Source of the DNA: an uncultured Caulobacteraceae bacterium
GTDB lineage: Bacteria; Pseudomonadota; Alphaproteobacteria; Caulobacterales; Caulobacteraceae
Reading direction: 5' to 3'
Assembly: GCA_903872075.1 (NCBI GenBank)
Contig: CAIQJF010000044.1
Coordinates: 1 to 56,077 of the forward strand
DNA: 56,077 bases
Program-made: the position numbers and the translations under genes
Part shown: one piece after another, positions 27,938-38,237 of the stretch
Numbering within the stretch: position 1 is the stretch's first letter
Layout of the letters: the number at the start of each line of letters is the position of its first letter
Notes under the pieces: generated by a model
The model's database searches: none
Told to the model about the DNA's origin: nothing
Seen by the model: the letters and a program-made list of their open reading frames with translations, nothing else

Positions 27938-30376
27938 ATGGCTGAACCGATGGTAGGTCCCCGCGCGCCCGCGCTCTTGCTCTCTGGACTCGCGGCTCTC
28001 CTGAGCTGCAGCGCGCTCGTGGCGCCAGGAATGGCGCTCGCGCAGGTCGCCGCGGCGTCGGGCCCGCCGGCGGCGCCGAGTGTCGCGCCGCCTGCGTCCA
28101 GCGCCGCGCCTGCGCCGCGCGGAGAGCAGAGCGGCGTCATCGGACGCGTCCAGGTCAAGGGCAATCAGCGAATCGATCCCCAGACCATCCTCTCGTACCT
28201 TCCCATCGGCGTTGGCGACCGCGTCGATTCGGCGCGCATCGACGAGGCCCTGAAGGCCCTGTTTCGCACCGATCTGTTTTCTGACCTGAAGATCGATCTC
28301 CAAGGGTCGGACCTGATCGTTCAGGTGGTCGAAAACCCGATCATCAATCAGGTGCTGTTCGAGGGGAATTCCAACCTCAAGAACGATAAGCTCCAGGACG
28401 AAATTCAGATTCGCCCGCGCGGCGTTTTCACCAAGGCCCGCGTCGAGGAGGACGTCGGCCGTATCGTCGAACTCTACCGTCGTTCGGGCCGCATCTCGGC
28501 GACTGTGACACCCAAAATCGTTCAATTGCCTCAGCGTCGTGTGGACCTGGTCTTCGAAATCAACGAAGGGCCCAAGAGTGGCATCCTGCGGGTCAATTTC
28601 CTCGGCAACGTTCAGTTCTCGGATGACGCGCTGCGCAACGTCGTCGTGACCAAGGAAAGCGCCTGGTACAAGTTCTTCCAGTCTAACGACAATTACGATC
28701 CGGACCGGATCGAGTATGACCGCGAGCAGCTCCGCAAATTCTACCGCAACCGGGGCTTTTACGATTTCCGCGTGATCTCCTCGGTGGCCGAGTTGCAGCC
28801 GAGCCAGAACGGCTTCGCACTGACCTACGCGTTGAACGAAGGGCGCCAATACCGCTTCGGCAAGATGACCGTGAAAGCCGAGCTCAAGAAGTTGAACGGC
28901 GACATTCTGCGTCAGATCCTTCCCATCAAGGAGGGTCAGCTCTACTCAGACGACAAGATCGAGAAGGCGACCGACGCTTTGACCTTCGCGGCCGGCGCCG
29001 CGGGATTCGCCTTTGTTGACGTTCGCCCGCACTACACGCCCAACGCGGCCAAGCGGACCGTGGACGTGACCTTCGACGTGAAGGAAGGGCCGCGGGTCTA
29101 CATCGATCGGATCGACATCCGCGGGAACACCCAGACTCTGGACTATGTGATCCGGCGGCAACTGAACGTGAACGAGGGCGACGCCTACAACCGGGCGCTT
29201 GTGGACCGTTCTAAGCTTCTGGTGAAGTCGCTCGGCCTCTTCAAGGATGTCGACATCGTCAACACCCCAGGTTCGACGCCAGACCGGACCAATCTTGAGG
29301 TCAAGGTCACCGAACAACCCACCGGGCAGCTCTCGTTCAGCGCGGGTTACAGTTCGCTCGACAAGGTGGTCGCCGACATCGGCATCACGCAGTCGAACTT
29401 CCGTGGCCGCGGCGAGAACCTCTCGGCCCGCATCTCGGCCGGATCGCTTCAGCAGCAGATCGACCTGTCGTTCAACGAACCGCACTTCCTCAATCGCGAC
29501 CTGCAAGGCGGGTTCGACATCTACGCCCAGCGCTATGACTTCACGACCCAGGCGTCCTACACCACGACTTCGATCGGCGGCACGTTCCACGTGGCCTTCC
29601 CGTTGGCTCCGAACGCGGTGCTGAGCACGCGCTACACGATCCGTACGGACGACGTTCTTGTGGCGGGTTCGCTTTGCGATCCCGGTGCGGAACTCGTGTC
29701 GATCGTGCTCTGCGAGCAGCGTGGCTCCTATGTGACCTCGCTTCTGGGCTACACGCTGGGCTTCGATCATCGCAACGACGCGCAGAACCCGACACGCGGT
29801 TTCTATGTCAACCTTTCGCAGGACATCGCCGGCGTCGGCGGCACGGTGCACTATGTTCGCAGCGAGGCCCGCGGAGGCGTCTATCACGGCTTCGCCAAGG
29901 ACCTGATCTTCAGCTTCACCGGTTCGGCCGGCTATATCGACGGCTGGAACGGCGACACGATCCGGATCACCGACCGCTTCTACAAGGGTGGCGATGACTT
30001 CCGGGGCTTCCAGATCGCCGGCATCGGTCCCCGCGACACCCAGTACAACGATGCGCTCGGCGGTAAGCTCTACGCCGTGGGGACGATGGAACTCACTATT
30101 CCGACGAAGTTGCCCGAGCAGTACGGCATTCATGCCGCACTGTTCACGGACTTCGGCACCCTCGGCCTGCTCGACCGCACCAACAAGGTCAACCCAAACA
30201 CCAATGCTGTTCTGACGAGCGTCAAGGATGATCTCGGCCTGCGTGCCACCGCCGGGGTCAGCGTTTTCTGGAAATCACCGCTCGGTCCTCTGCGCTTCGA
30301 CTTCAGTAAGATCATCAAGCGTAACTACTACGACCGCACTGAACTCTTCCGCTTCTCCACCTCAACAAGGTTCTAG
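27938..30376 (+). CDS. bamA: Outer membrane protein assembly factor BamA
   Basis: Central component of the BAM complex that folds beta-barrels into the outer membrane. A signal peptide ends near LAQ at residue 36, followed by a Pro/Ala/Ser-rich linker of about 30 residues, five POTRA repeats (the first beginning IGRVQVKGNQRID) and the Omp85 barrel. The protein ends in a C-terminal aromatic residue (TRF), as expected. 812 residues. It starts 15 bases after rseP and precedes the chaperone gene skp by 6 bases. Confidence 0.97.
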   Translation: MAEPMVGPRAPALLLSGLAALLSCSALVAPGMALAQVAAASGPPAAPSVAPPASSAAPAPRGEQSGVIGRVQVKGNQRIDPQTILSYLPIGVGDRVDSARIDEALKALFRTDLFSDLKIDLQGSDLIVQVVENPIINQVLFEGNSNLKNDKLQDEIQIRPRGVFTKARVEEDVGRIVELYRRSGRISATVTPKIVQLPQRRVDLVFEINEGPKSGILRVNFLGNVQFSDDALRNVVVTKESAWYKFFQSNDNYDPDRIEYDREQLRKFYRNRGFYDFRVISSVAELQPSQNGFALTYALNEGRQYRFGKMTVKAELKKLNGDILRQILPIKEGQLYSDDKIEKATDALTFAAGAAGFAFVDVRPHYTPNAAKRTVDVTFDVKEGPRVYIDRIDIRGNTQTLDYVIRRQLNVNEGDAYNRALVDRSKLLVKSLGLFKDVDIVNTPGSTPDRTNLEVKVTEQPTGQLSFSAGYSSLDKVVADIGITQSNFRGRGENLSARISAGSLQQQIDLSFNEPHFLNRDLQGGFDIYAQRYDFTTQASYTTTSIGGTFHVAFPLAPNAVLSTRYTIRTDDVLVAGSLCDPGAELVSIVLCEQRGSYVTSLLGYTLGFDHRNDAQNPTRGFYVNLSQDIAGVGGTVHYVRSEARGGVYHGFAKDLIFSFTGSAGYIDGWNGDTIRITDRFYKGGDDFRGFQIAGIGPRDTQYNDALGGKLYAVGTMELTIPTKLPEQYGIHAALFTDFGTLGLLDRTNKVNPNTNAVLTSVKDDLGLRATAGVSVFWKSPLGPLRFDFSKIIKRNYYDRTELFRFSTSTRF

Positions 30377-30382
30377 ACCCAC

Positions 30383-31015
30383 ATGACCAAGATGTTTCTT
30401 TCTACGGCCCTGGGCCTCGCTCTGATGGCGTCATCCGTCCTGGCCGCGACCCCGGTCCCGTCCGCACCGAAGGCCGCCCCCGCCGCTCCTCCGGCGCCGC
30501 CGATCGCTCACGGACCGGTCATCACCGGCGTTTGCATCCTGTCGGTAAACCAGGCCATCGCCCAGTCCACCGTCGGCGGCTACGTCCGCACGCGCCTCGA
30601 CCAGATTGTGACACAGGTCCGCGCTGAACTCGGTCCGGAAGAAGCCGGGATCAACACCGACGGCAAAGCCCTGGATGCGGCCAAGACGACCATGGATCAG
30701 GCGACGCTCCAGACCAAGGCTCAGGCGCTTCAGGCGCGCTATCAGGCGTTCCAGCAGAAGGCGGACCTGCGCCAGCGCGAGGTGAAGGCGACCCAGGACA
30801 AGGCGCTCAATCGCATCGCCCAGGAACTGGAGCCGATCGCCCAGCAGCTTTATCAATCGCACCGCTGCAGCGTTCTGCTCGACAAGGGTTCGATCATGCT
30901 CGCCAACCCGGACATGGACCTGACTCCGGCGGCCGTCACCGCGCTGAACGGCAAGATCCAGCAGTTCGCGTTTGATCGCGAGCATCTCGATACCGGCGCG
31001 CCGGCGGCCAACTAG
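30383..31015 (+). CDS. skp: OmpH/Skp-family periplasmic chaperone
   Basis: Secreted helical protein with a signal peptide ending near VLAA, a Pro/Ala-rich stretch (residues 23-45), then the OmpH core: GVCILSVNQAI as the short beta part and a long Q/A/K-rich helical pair from about residue 90 to 150 that would form the chaperone tentacles. 210 residues. Position between bamA and lpxD is standard. Sequence similarity to E. coli Skp is low, so the name reflects family and context. Confidence 0.85.
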   Translation: MTKMFLSTALGLALMASSVLAATPVPSAPKAAPAAPPAPPIAHGPVITGVCILSVNQAIAQSTVGGYVRTRLDQIVTQVRAELGPEEAGINTDGKALDAAKTTMDQATLQTKAQALQARYQAFQQKADLRQREVKATQDKALNRIAQELEPIAQQLYQSHRCSVLLDKGSIMLANPDMDLTPAAVTALNGKIQQFAFDREHLDTGAPAAN

Positions 31016-31043
31016 CCGCCGCGAGGGACCCTGTCTGGGCGGC

Positions 31044-32060
31044 ATGCCGGATTCGCGTTTCTACGAGACCCAGCCTGCGGCGCAGCTATCTGAAATTGCG
31101 TCGCTGGCCGGCGTCGTGTCCTACGATCGTGCATTCGCGCAGCGATGGGTTTCGGGCGTTGCGCCTCTGTCTGAGGCCTGCACGGACGACGTGTCGTTCT
31201 GTGTCGGAGCGGCCCATCGCGACGAACTGATCGGAACAGCAGCGGGAGTGTGCCTGATCACCCCCGATCTCGGCGACGCGGCGCCCGCCGGATGTGTCGC
31301 GCTGGTGACGACTTGGCCGCAGGCTGCCTTTGCCGCAGTGGCGAAGCGTCTGGTCAGGCCGCGGACGTCAGAGCACGGCGCGCCCGCCATAGACCCGAGC
31401 GCGACGCTTGAGCCCGATGTCGGCCTCGGTCCCGGGGCCGTTATCGGCGCTGGAGTGTCGATTGGTCGTGGAAGCCGGATCGGCGCCGGGGCGATCATCG
31501 GACCGGGGGTCTCCATCGGCCGGGAGTGTTGGATCGGGGCTCGCGCGGTGGTTGGATTCGCTCTGCTTGGGGACCGGGTCACGCTCCATGCCGGGGCGGT
31601 GATTGGGGAACCGGGCTTCGGCGCGGCCGGCGGACAGCGGGGCGTTGTCGATCTGCCTCAGATGGGTCGTGTCATCCTCCAGGACGGGGTGACGGTCGGC
31701 GCCAATAGCTGCATCGACCGGGGCGCGTTCGGCGATACGGTGGTGGGAGAGAACACCAAGATCGACAACCTGGTGCAGATTGCCCACAATGTGATCATCG
31801 GTCGCAACTGCGTCATTGCCGCTCAAACCGGCATTTCCGGCAGCACTGTCGTTGGTGACGGCTGCATGTTCGGTGGGCAGGCCGGTGTTGCCGATCATAT
31901 CACCATCGGCGCCGGCGCGCGGATCGCCGCCGCGGCCGGCGTGATGAAAGACATTCCAGCCGGGGAGAGTTGGGGCGGCACACCGGCTCGACCGATGGTG
32001 AGATGGATGAGAGAGACCGCGACGCTGTCGCGGTTGGTCAGACGCAAGGCGGGGGGCTAA
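31044..32060 (+). CDS. lpxD: UDP-3-O-(3-hydroxyacyl)glucosamine N-acyltransferase LpxD
   Basis: Third acylation step of lipid A synthesis. An N-terminal uridine-binding domain (residues 1-100) is followed by a left-handed beta-helix of hexapeptide repeats (GPGAVIGAGVSIG and many similar) and DNLVQIAHNVIIGRN, which contains the catalytic His. 338 residues from the ATG at 31044; the open frame reaches back into skp without a plausible start. No strong ribosome binding site, so translation may be coupled to skp. Confidence 0.95.
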   Translation: MPDSRFYETQPAAQLSEIASLAGVVSYDRAFAQRWVSGVAPLSEACTDDVSFCVGAAHRDELIGTAAGVCLITPDLGDAAPAGCVALVTTWPQAAFAAVAKRLVRPRTSEHGAPAIDPSATLEPDVGLGPGAVIGAGVSIGRGSRIGAGAIIGPGVSIGRECWIGARAVVGFALLGDRVTLHAGAVIGEPGFGAAGGQRGVVDLPQMGRVILQDGVTVGANSCIDRGAFGDTVVGENTKIDNLVQIAHNVIIGRNCVIAAQTGISGSTVVGDGCMFGGQAGVADHITIGAGARIAAAAGVMKDIPAGESWGGTPARPMVRWMRETATLSRLVRRKAGG

Positions 32061-32068
32061 GGGTGACT

Positions 32069-32545
32069 ATGACAGAGACCGAAACGACCGGCGGTTCCGC
32101 CACCGATATCGACATTCATGAGGTGATGCGCCGTATTCCTCACCGCCCGCCCTTCCTGATGATCGACCGGGCGGAGCGGTACGTCCCTAGTCAGTCGCTG
32201 ATGGGCATCAAATGCGTCACCATCAACGAGCCGTTCTTCGTCGGACATTTCCCGGGAGCTCCGGTGATGCCGGGCGTCCTTATCGTGGAGGCTCTCGCTC
32301 AGACGGGCGGCCTTCTGATGTCGAAGTCCTGGGATGCCGATCCGGAAGGGAAGATCATTCTCTTTATGTCGGTCGATAACTGCCGGTTCCGTCACCCTGT
32401 GCGGCCAGGTGACGTGTTGCGGCTAGATGTGAAGGTTCTGAGGGCCCGCGCCAATGTGGTGAAGTTCGCCGGTCGTGCGCTCGTGGGCGAGCGTCTGGCC
32501 GCCGAGGCGGAATTCGCGGCGATGTTGGTCGACGCGCCGAAATGA
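32069..32545 (+). CDS. fabZ: 3-hydroxyacyl-ACP dehydratase FabZ
   Basis: Dehydrates 3-hydroxyacyl-ACP in fatty acid elongation and competes with LpxA for the hydroxyacyl-ACP pool. The hot-dog fold motif is [10 protein letters not shown], then the catalytic His in [13 protein letters not shown] and Glu in VEALAQTGG. 158 residues from ATG at 32069, which has AAGGG 6 bases upstream. The stop overlaps the lpxA start (ATGA). Confidence 0.96.
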   Translation: MTETETTGGSATDIDIHEVMRRIPHRPPFLMIDRAERYVPSQSLMGIKCVTINEPFFVGHFPGAPVMPGVLIVEALAQTGGLLMSKSWDADPEGKIILFMSVDNCRFRHPVRPGDVLRLDVKVLRARANVVKFAGRALVGERLAAEAEFAAMLVDAPK

Positions 32546-33336
32546 CGATCGTCCATCCGACGGCGATCATCGATCCCGGCGCCGAATTGGCCTCCGACGT
32601 CGTCGTCGGACCCTACAGCATCATCGGGCCGAACGTTAGGCTAGGCGCCGCGGTCCACGTCGCCTCGCATGTGGTTATCGAGGGGCACACGGAAGTCGGC
32701 GAAAGCTGTATCATCCACCCCTTCGCCAACCTCGGCGCGCCGCCACAGCATGCAGGTCACAGGGGCGAGCCGACCAGGCTGGTTGTCGGCGCGCGCAACA
32801 CGATCCGTGAGCACGTCACCATGCACTGCGGCACCGCATTTGGACGCGGGGTCACGACGGTCGGCTCCGACGGACTGTTCATGGTGGCTGTCCATATCGC
32901 GCACGACTGTGAGGTCGGCGACCACGTCACCATGGTCAATAGCGCGACCCTGGGGGGCCACGTTAAGGTCGAAGATCATGTGATCATGGGTGGCCTCTCG
33001 GCGGCCCATCAATACATCCGTATCGGCCGCCACGCGTTCGTGGGGGGCATGGCGGGCGTGAACCATGACGTCATTCCGTTCGGAAATGTCTGGGGCAACC
33101 ACGCCCATCTCGAGGGTCTGAACCTCGTGGGTCTGAAGCGTCGCGGTTTTTCCAGAGAAACCATCAACACGCTTCGAGCAGCCTACCGCCTGCTGTTCGC
33201 CGAAGAGGGGACGTTCCAGGAACGTCTGGAGGACACCGCCGCGGCGTTCGCCGCATCGCCGGAGGTGATGGAGATCATCGATTTCATCCGCGCTGATTCC
33301 ACCCGCCCGCTGACCACGCCAAAGCGGGAGATCTGA
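32542..33336 (+). CDS. lpxA: Acyl-ACP--UDP-N-acetylglucosamine O-acyltransferase LpxA
   Basis: First step of lipid A synthesis. Hexapeptide beta-helix (residues 1-190) with the catalytic His region [16 protein letters not shown] and [12 protein letters not shown], then a C-terminal helical domain with [13 protein letters not shown]. 264 residues, normal. Overlaps fabZ by four bases. Confidence 0.97.
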   Translation: MTIVHPTAIIDPGAELASDVVVGPYSIIGPNVRLGAAVHVASHVVIEGHTEVGESCIIHPFANLGAPPQHAGHRGEPTRLVVGARNTIREHVTMHCGTAFGRGVTTVGSDGLFMVAVHIAHDCEVGDHVTMVNSATLGGHVKVEDHVIMGGLSAAHQYIRIGRHAFVGGMAGVNHDVIPFGNVWGNHAHLEGLNLVGLKRRGFSRETINTLRAAYRLLFAEEGTFQERLEDTAAAFAASPEVMEIIDFIRADSTRPLTTPKREI

Positions 33337-33343
33337 GACGGCG

Positions 33344-34171
33344 ATGCTTAAACTCGGCCTGATCGCGGGCGGAGGTTCGCTCCCGATCACTCTGGCCGGC
33401 CATTGCCGCTCCGTCGGGCGACCGTATTTTGTCCTGCGACTCAAAGGTTTCGCTGAACAGGCCCTCGCCGCCGATGACGGGGTGGATGTGGGGATGGCGG
33501 AACTCGGCCGCGGAATTAACGCCCTTCGGCGCGCCGGCGTGCAGGCGGTGTGCTTCGCGGGCCATGTGGCGCGGCCTGATCTCGGCAACCTCAAGCCGGA
33601 TTTCCGGGGTTTGAAAGCCCTGCCAGGCGCAATCGCCGCCGCGCGCAAGGGCGATGACGCCCTGCTGTCGTTTCTGTTGCGAGAATTCGAGTCCGAGGGC
33701 TTCCTGATTGAGGGGGCTCATGAGGTCATGCGCGGTTTGACGCTTCAGGAGGGACCGCTCGGACGTCTTTCGCCACCGCCGAGCATCCAGCCGGACGTCG
33801 ATCGCGCTTTCCAGGCGGCTCGAGCGATCGGAGCGATGGACATCGGGCAGGGCGCGGTGGCCTGTGATGGTCTGATCCTCGCCGTGGAGGCGCAGGAGGG
33901 CACGGACGCGATGCTCAGTCGCGTCGCGAGCCTTCCGCAGGCGCTGCGAGGCGCCCCCGAACTGCCCCGCGGCGTGCTGGCCAAGGCGTCCAAGCCGGGA
34001 CAGGAGCTTCGCGTCGATCTGCCGACCATCGGTCCGGAGACCGTGCGCCGCGCGGCCGCAGCCGGGCTGGCGGGCATCGCCGGCGAGGCAGGCCGGATTC
34101 TCGTGGTGGACCGCGACGAGACACAGAGGCTGGCTGATGAGCTGGGTCTGTTCGTCGTCGGCGTGCCCTGA
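33344..34171 (+). CDS. lpxI: UDP-2,3-diacylglucosamine pyrophosphatase LpxI
   Basis: LpxI (DUF1009) replaces LpxH in most alphaproteobacteria and hydrolyses UDP-2,3-diacylglucosamine to lipid X. The N-terminus LGLIAGGGSLPITLA and the C-terminal part DIGQGAVACDGLILAVEAQEG with GTD are typical. 275 residues. It sits between lpxA and lpxB as in Caulobacter, where the family was characterised. Confidence 0.95.
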   Translation: MLKLGLIAGGGSLPITLAGHCRSVGRPYFVLRLKGFAEQALAADDGVDVGMAELGRGINALRRAGVQAVCFAGHVARPDLGNLKPDFRGLKALPGAIAAARKGDDALLSFLLREFESEGFLIEGAHEVMRGLTLQEGPLGRLSPPPSIQPDVDRAFQAARAIGAMDIGQGAVACDGLILAVEAQEGTDAMLSRVASLPQALRGAPELPRGVLAKASKPGQELRVDLPTIGPETVRRAAAAGLAGIAGEAGRILVVDRDETQRLADELGLFVVGVP

Positions 34172-34182
34172 TCAGGGTCCCA

Positions 34183-35352
34183 GTGGTGACCGCGCCGCGT
34201 GTGATGATGGTGGCCGTGGAGCCCTCAGGCGACGCACTCGGGGCGGCCCTGGCCCAGGGGCTGCGCGCCCGCCTGGGTCAGGATCTGCGGTTGGTTGGCG
34301 TGGGTGGGCCGCAATTGGCGGCCGCGGGGCTTGAAAGTCTCTTCGATCCGGCGGCGCTGGCCGTGGTCGGGGCCTTCAATGCGCTCGGCGCCTATCCGGA
34401 GGTCCTCAAGCGGGCGCGTCAGCTGGGCGATGCGGCCCGGGTTGAAACCCCGGACGTCGCGATCCTCATCGACGCCTGGGGCTTCAACCTTCGCGTCGCC
34501 CGAAGCCTCAGGCGTGCATCGCCCGGCCTGCCGCTGATAAAATATGTCGCGCCGCAGGTCTGGGCGACCAGGCCCGGCCGGGCCCGGACCTTGGCGTCGG
34601 TCGTCGATCACCTGCTGACCTTGCACAGCTTCGACGCACCGTTCTTCACGCGCGAAGGATTGCCCACGACGTTTGTCGGCAATCCGGCCCTCAATCGCGA
34701 CTTCTCCGTCACCGATCCTATCGGCCTGCGCGCCCGCCTGGGACTTGGCGCCAACGATCCGTTGCTCCTGCTGCTGCCTGGCAGCCGGGCGGGCGAGGTG
34801 TCGCGCTTGATGCCTGTGTTCGAGGACACCGTTGCGCGGTTGCTGGCCGAACAGCCGCGGCTGGCCGTGGCGCTTGCCGTCGCTGAGGGCGTCGCGGGAC
34901 AGGTAAAGTCGGCACTGAAAGGCTGGCGGCGTCCGCCGGCGCTGCTGGAAGGCGAGGGCGACCGCCTCTCGGCCATGCAGGCCGCGACGGTCGCCTTGGC
35001 GTGCAGCGGCACGGTGACCACCGAACTCGCGCTGGCCAGCTGTCCGATGGTAGTGACCTACCGTCTCGATCCCCTGACCCATCTTGCGGCCAAGGCGCTT
35101 ATCCGCACGCCCTACATCACCCTCTTCAACGTCGCGGCGCGGAGATTCATCGCGCCAGAGCGGGTTCAGGCCGAGAGCAACGGCAAGCGACTTGCCGCCG
35201 ATCTCGGGCGTCTGCTCGACGATGATGGGCTTCGGCGCGATCAGATCGCCGCGCAAAGCGCGGCTCTGGACATCATGCGGGGCGGGGTCTCCGACCCGGC
35301 CGCGGCTGCAGCCGAGGCGGTGGTCGCTCTTATGCGGAAAGCCACGGTCTGA
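34183..35352 (+). CDS. lpxB: Lipid-A-disaccharide synthase LpxB
   Basis: Glycosyltransferase (GT19) that joins lipid X and UDP-diacylglucosamine. N-terminal VAVEPSGDALGAAL, central KYVAPQVWATRPGRA and LLLPGSRAGEVSRL are conserved. 389 residues. GTG start at 34183, with another GTG directly after it at 34186. Last gene of the envelope block; a strong hairpin follows its stop. Confidence 0.95.
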   Translation: MVTAPRVMMVAVEPSGDALGAALAQGLRARLGQDLRLVGVGGPQLAAAGLESLFDPAALAVVGAFNALGAYPEVLKRARQLGDAARVETPDVAILIDAWGFNLRVARSLRRASPGLPLIKYVAPQVWATRPGRARTLASVVDHLLTLHSFDAPFFTREGLPTTFVGNPALNRDFSVTDPIGLRARLGLGANDPLLLLLPGSRAGEVSRLMPVFEDTVARLLAEQPRLAVALAVAEGVAGQVKSALKGWRRPPALLEGEGDRLSAMQAATVALACSGTVTTELALASCPMVVTYRLDPLTHLAAKALIRTPYITLFNVAARRFIAPERVQAESNGKRLAADLGRLLDDDGLRRDQIAAQSAALDIMRGGVSDPAAAAAEAVVALMRKATV

Positions 35353-35353
35353 C

Positions 35354-35386
35354 GACATCCTCGAGCCCTGCGGGCTCGGGGATGTC
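35354..35386. terminator. Strong hairpin between convergent lpxB and gltA
   Basis: A nearly perfect 15-bp stem (GACATCC-T-CGAGCCC against its complement with one T-G mismatch) has a 3-base loop TGC. It starts 2 bases after the lpxB stop and ends 9 bases before the gltA stop. No T-run on either strand, so it may act as a transcript end protector or a Rho-assisted stop rather than a classical terminator. Confidence 0.6.
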
Positions 35387-35395
35387 GACGCCGAC

Positions 35396-36679
35396 TTAGC
35401 CGCGCGTGTCGATCGGCTGATAGTCGCGTGCGTTCGGGCCGGTGTAGAGTTGACGCGGGCGGCCGATCTTACGCTGCGGATCCTCGAACATTTCCTTCCA
35501 CTGGCTGATCCAGCCGACGGTGCGGGCCAGGGCGAACAGCACGGTGAACATGGTCATGGGGAATCCCATGGCCTTCAGCGTGATGCCCGAATAGAAATCG
35601 ACGTTCGGGAACAGCTTGCGGTCGACGAAATAAGGATCGTTCAGGGCGATCTTTTCCAGTTCCATCGCCACCTTCAGGAGCGGATCGTTCGGGTTGCCGA
35701 CTTCCGCCAGGACTTCATGGCAGGTCGTCTGCATCACCGTCGCCCGAGGATCGTAGTTCTTATAGACCCGGTGACCGAAGCCCATCAGGCGATATTTGCG
35801 ATCTTTAACGCCTTGAATGTATTCAGGAATACGGTCAACGGTGCCGATTTCATGCAGCATCATCAGGGCTTCTTCGTTGGCGCCCCCGTGGCTCGGACCC
35901 CACAGGCAGGCGATGCCGGCGGCGATACAGGCGAAGGGGTTCGCGCCGGAAGAGCCGGCGAGCCGCACCGTCGAGGTGGAGGCGTTCTGCTCATGGTCGG
36001 CGTGTAGGATGAAGATCCGGTCCATGGCTCGGGTCAGCACGGGGTTCGGCACCCAGTCCTCAGCCGGCACGGCGAAGCACATGCGCAGGAAGTTCTCGGC
36101 GTAGCTCAGGTCGTTGCGCGGACTGACGAACGGCTGGCCGACGGAATATTTGTAGGCCCGCGCGGCGATGGTCGGCATCTTGGCGATCAGGCGGTGGGCC
36201 GAGATCTTGCGTTGCTCGGGATCATCGACGTTGGTGCTGTCGTGATAGAAGGCAGAGAGGGCGCCGACCGCGCCGGTCATGATCGCCATCGGGTGGGCAT
36301 CCGACCTGAAACCACCAAAGAAGCGGTCAAACTGGTTGTGGATCATCGTGTGGTGGATGATCGTGGTGTCGAAGTCCTTGAACTGCGCCGCGTTCGGCAG
36401 CTCGCCGTTTAGCAGCAGATAGCAGACTTCAAGGAACGTCGACTGCTCTGCGAGTTGCTGAATTGGGTAGCCGCGGTGCAGAAGCACCCCCGCGTCGCCA
36501 TCAATGTAGGTGATCTTGCTCTCGCAACTCGCCGTCGAGGTGAACCCCGGGTCGAACGTGAACACGTCCGCTTCGCCATACAACTTGCGCACATCGACCA
36601 CGTCCGGGCCGGTCGTTCCCTTTATCAGAGGCAGATCATAACTCTTGTCGCCGATGGTCAAGTTTGCGCGGTCGGCCAT
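35396..36679 (-). CDS. gltA: Citrate synthase
   Basis: Condenses acetyl-CoA and oxaloacetate at entry to the TCA cycle. 427 residues, the type II (hexameric) length. Catalytic histidines in [15 protein letters not shown] and [15 protein letters not shown], plus the Asp in the segment just after HPMA-containing helices, are in place. On the minus strand, transcribed 66 bases downstream of gltX; a short inverted repeat GACCC/GGGTC lies at 36731-36747 at the end of gltX. Confidence 0.97.
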   Translation of the reverse strand: MADRANLTIGDKSYDLPLIKGTTGPDVVDVRKLYGEADVFTFDPGFTSTASCESKITYIDGDAGVLLHRGYPIQQLAEQSTFLEVCYLLLNGELPNAAQFKDFDTTIIHHTMIHNQFDRFFGGFRSDAHPMAIMTGAVGALSAFYHDSTNVDDPEQRKISAHRLIAKMPTIAARAYKYSVGQPFVSPRNDLSYAENFLRMCFAVPAEDWVPNPVLTRAMDRIFILHADHEQNASTSTVRLAGSSGANPFACIAAGIACLWGPSHGGANEEALMMLHEIGTVDRIPEYIQGVKDRKYRLMGFGHRVYKNYDPRATVMQTTCHEVLAEVGNPNDPLLKVAMELEKIALNDPYFVDRKLFPNVDFYSGITLKAMGFPMTMFTVLFALARTVGWISQWKEMFEDPQRKIGRPRQLYTGPNARDYQPIDTRG

Positions 36680-36745
36680 GCCCCGAAGCTCCTGTGTCTG
36701 ACGCTCGCAATTGCGAAGATTTTGTTCGGCGACCCTTATAGCGGG

Positions 36746-38158
36746 TCATTTCGTGCGCGAAAGAGCGTCTTCGACGCGACCGAGACTCTCTGTGCGTCCG
36801 AGCGCCGTCAGGGCGCTTGCAAGGTCGGGCGCCGGCGCCCCGCCGGAAAGAACAGCGCGCAGCGCGCCGCCGAATTTTCCCAGGCCGACCCCTTCATTTT
36901 GCGCGAAGCCGCGGAGACGAGCGGTCAGGGGTTCGGGTGACCAGTCGCTCTCCTCCGACAGCCACGCCGCCAGTCTACCTAGCCGGCCTTGGGTCTCTTC
37001 GGTCAGCACTGAGGCTGACTTCTCGTCCAGGACTAGCGGGCGGTTTGCCAGCGCGAACCGGCAGAGGTCGTCGAGGTCCTTGATCGTCTTGGCGCCTTCC
37101 TTGACCAGTGGGATCACCGTGGTCAGACGCGCCCGGGCATCGGCCCGGGCCTCGGCGCCGCGGCGGACCATGGCCTCAAGCACCAGTGTGGCCAGCCGGT
37201 CGTCGTCCGCCTGCCGCAGGTAGTGGTTGTTGACGTGGCCCAGCTTGTTCCAGTCGAGCCGCGCCGGCGCCTTGACCACATCCTTCACGTCGAACCAGGC
37301 GATCGCCTGGTCATCGGAAAACAGTTCGTCGTCGCCGTGCCCCCAGCCGAGCCGCGCCAGGTAGTTGCGCAGAGCTTCCGGCAGGTAGCCCATCTCCTCG
37401 AACTCACCCACGGCTTGGGCGCCATGGCGTTTGGAAAGCTTGCCGCCATCCTCGCCGTGGATCATCGGCAGGTGGGCGAAAACCGGCAGGTCCCAGCCCA
37501 GGGCCTGATAGATCAAACTCTGGCGGGCGGTATTGTTGAGGTGATCGTCACCCCGAATGACGTGCGTGATGCCCATGTCATGATCATCCACCACCACGGC
37601 GAGATTGTAGGTGGGCGCGCCGTCCGACCTCAACAGGACGAGGTCGTCCAGATCGATATTGCGGAAGCGGACCACGCCCTTCACGAGGTCCTCGACGACG
37701 GTCTCGTCGTCCAGCGGTCCCTTAAATCGAACCACATGCGGCGCGTCGGGGGCCTCCGCCGGATCGCGGTCGCGCCAGGGCGAACGGATCGCGCGACCCT
37801 CGGCTCGGGCGATCTCCCGCGCTGCGGCGACCTCTTCCACTGTCATCCAGCACTTGTAGGCGTTACCGCTGGCGAGCAGGTCGTCGACGGCCTGGCGATG
37901 GCGATCTGCGCGGGCGGCCTGGAAGATCGGTGGCGCATCCGGCTCGAGGCCGAGCCAGCGAAGTCCGTTCAGGATAACCTGAACATTGGCCTCGGTGGAA
38001 CGCTCGCGATCGGTATCCTCGATACGCAGCAGATAGGTTCCGCCCGTATGGCGGGCATAAAGCCAGTTGAACAGCGCCGTGCGGGCTGTCCCTATGTGCA
38101 TCGAGCCGGTTGGAGACGGGGCGATACGAGTGACGACAGGGCGTTCGGGAGCGGACAT
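36746..38158 (-). CDS. gltX: Glutamyl-tRNA synthetase
   Basis: Class I aminoacyl-tRNA synthetase for tRNA-Glu. The HIGH-type motif is SPTGSMHIGTARTALFNW and the KMSKS-type motif is KLSKRHGA. 470 residues from ATG at 38158; the longer open frame would add 27 residues without conservation. Many alphaproteobacteria use GltX also to mischarge tRNA-Gln, followed by GatCAB amidation; this cannot be told from the window. Divergent from comEC with 79 bases between them. Confidence 0.96.
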   Translation of the reverse strand: MSAPERPVVTRIAPSPTGSMHIGTARTALFNWLYARHTGGTYLLRIEDTDRERSTEANVQVILNGLRWLGLEPDAPPIFQAARADRHRQAVDDLLASGNAYKCWMTVEEVAAAREIARAEGRAIRSPWRDRDPAEAPDAPHVVRFKGPLDDETVVEDLVKGVVRFRNIDLDDLVLLRSDGAPTYNLAVVVDDHDMGITHVIRGDDHLNNTARQSLIYQALGWDLPVFAHLPMIHGEDGGKLSKRHGAQAVGEFEEMGYLPEALRNYLARLGWGHGDDELFSDDQAIAWFDVKDVVKAPARLDWNKLGHVNNHYLRQADDDRLATLVLEAMVRRGAEARADARARLTTVIPLVKEGAKTIKDLDDLCRFALANRPLVLDEKSASVLTEETQGRLGRLAAWLSEESDWSPEPLTARLRGFAQNEGVGLGKFGGALRAVLSGGAPAPDLASALTALGRTESLGRVEDALSRTK

Positions 38159-38237
38159 CGAAATTCCGGTTGAGGAAGCGGGTCGCGCCTCGGCGGACAG
38201 TGGCGCACGCCGGGCCTGGGAAGAGGCGCTTTCTATC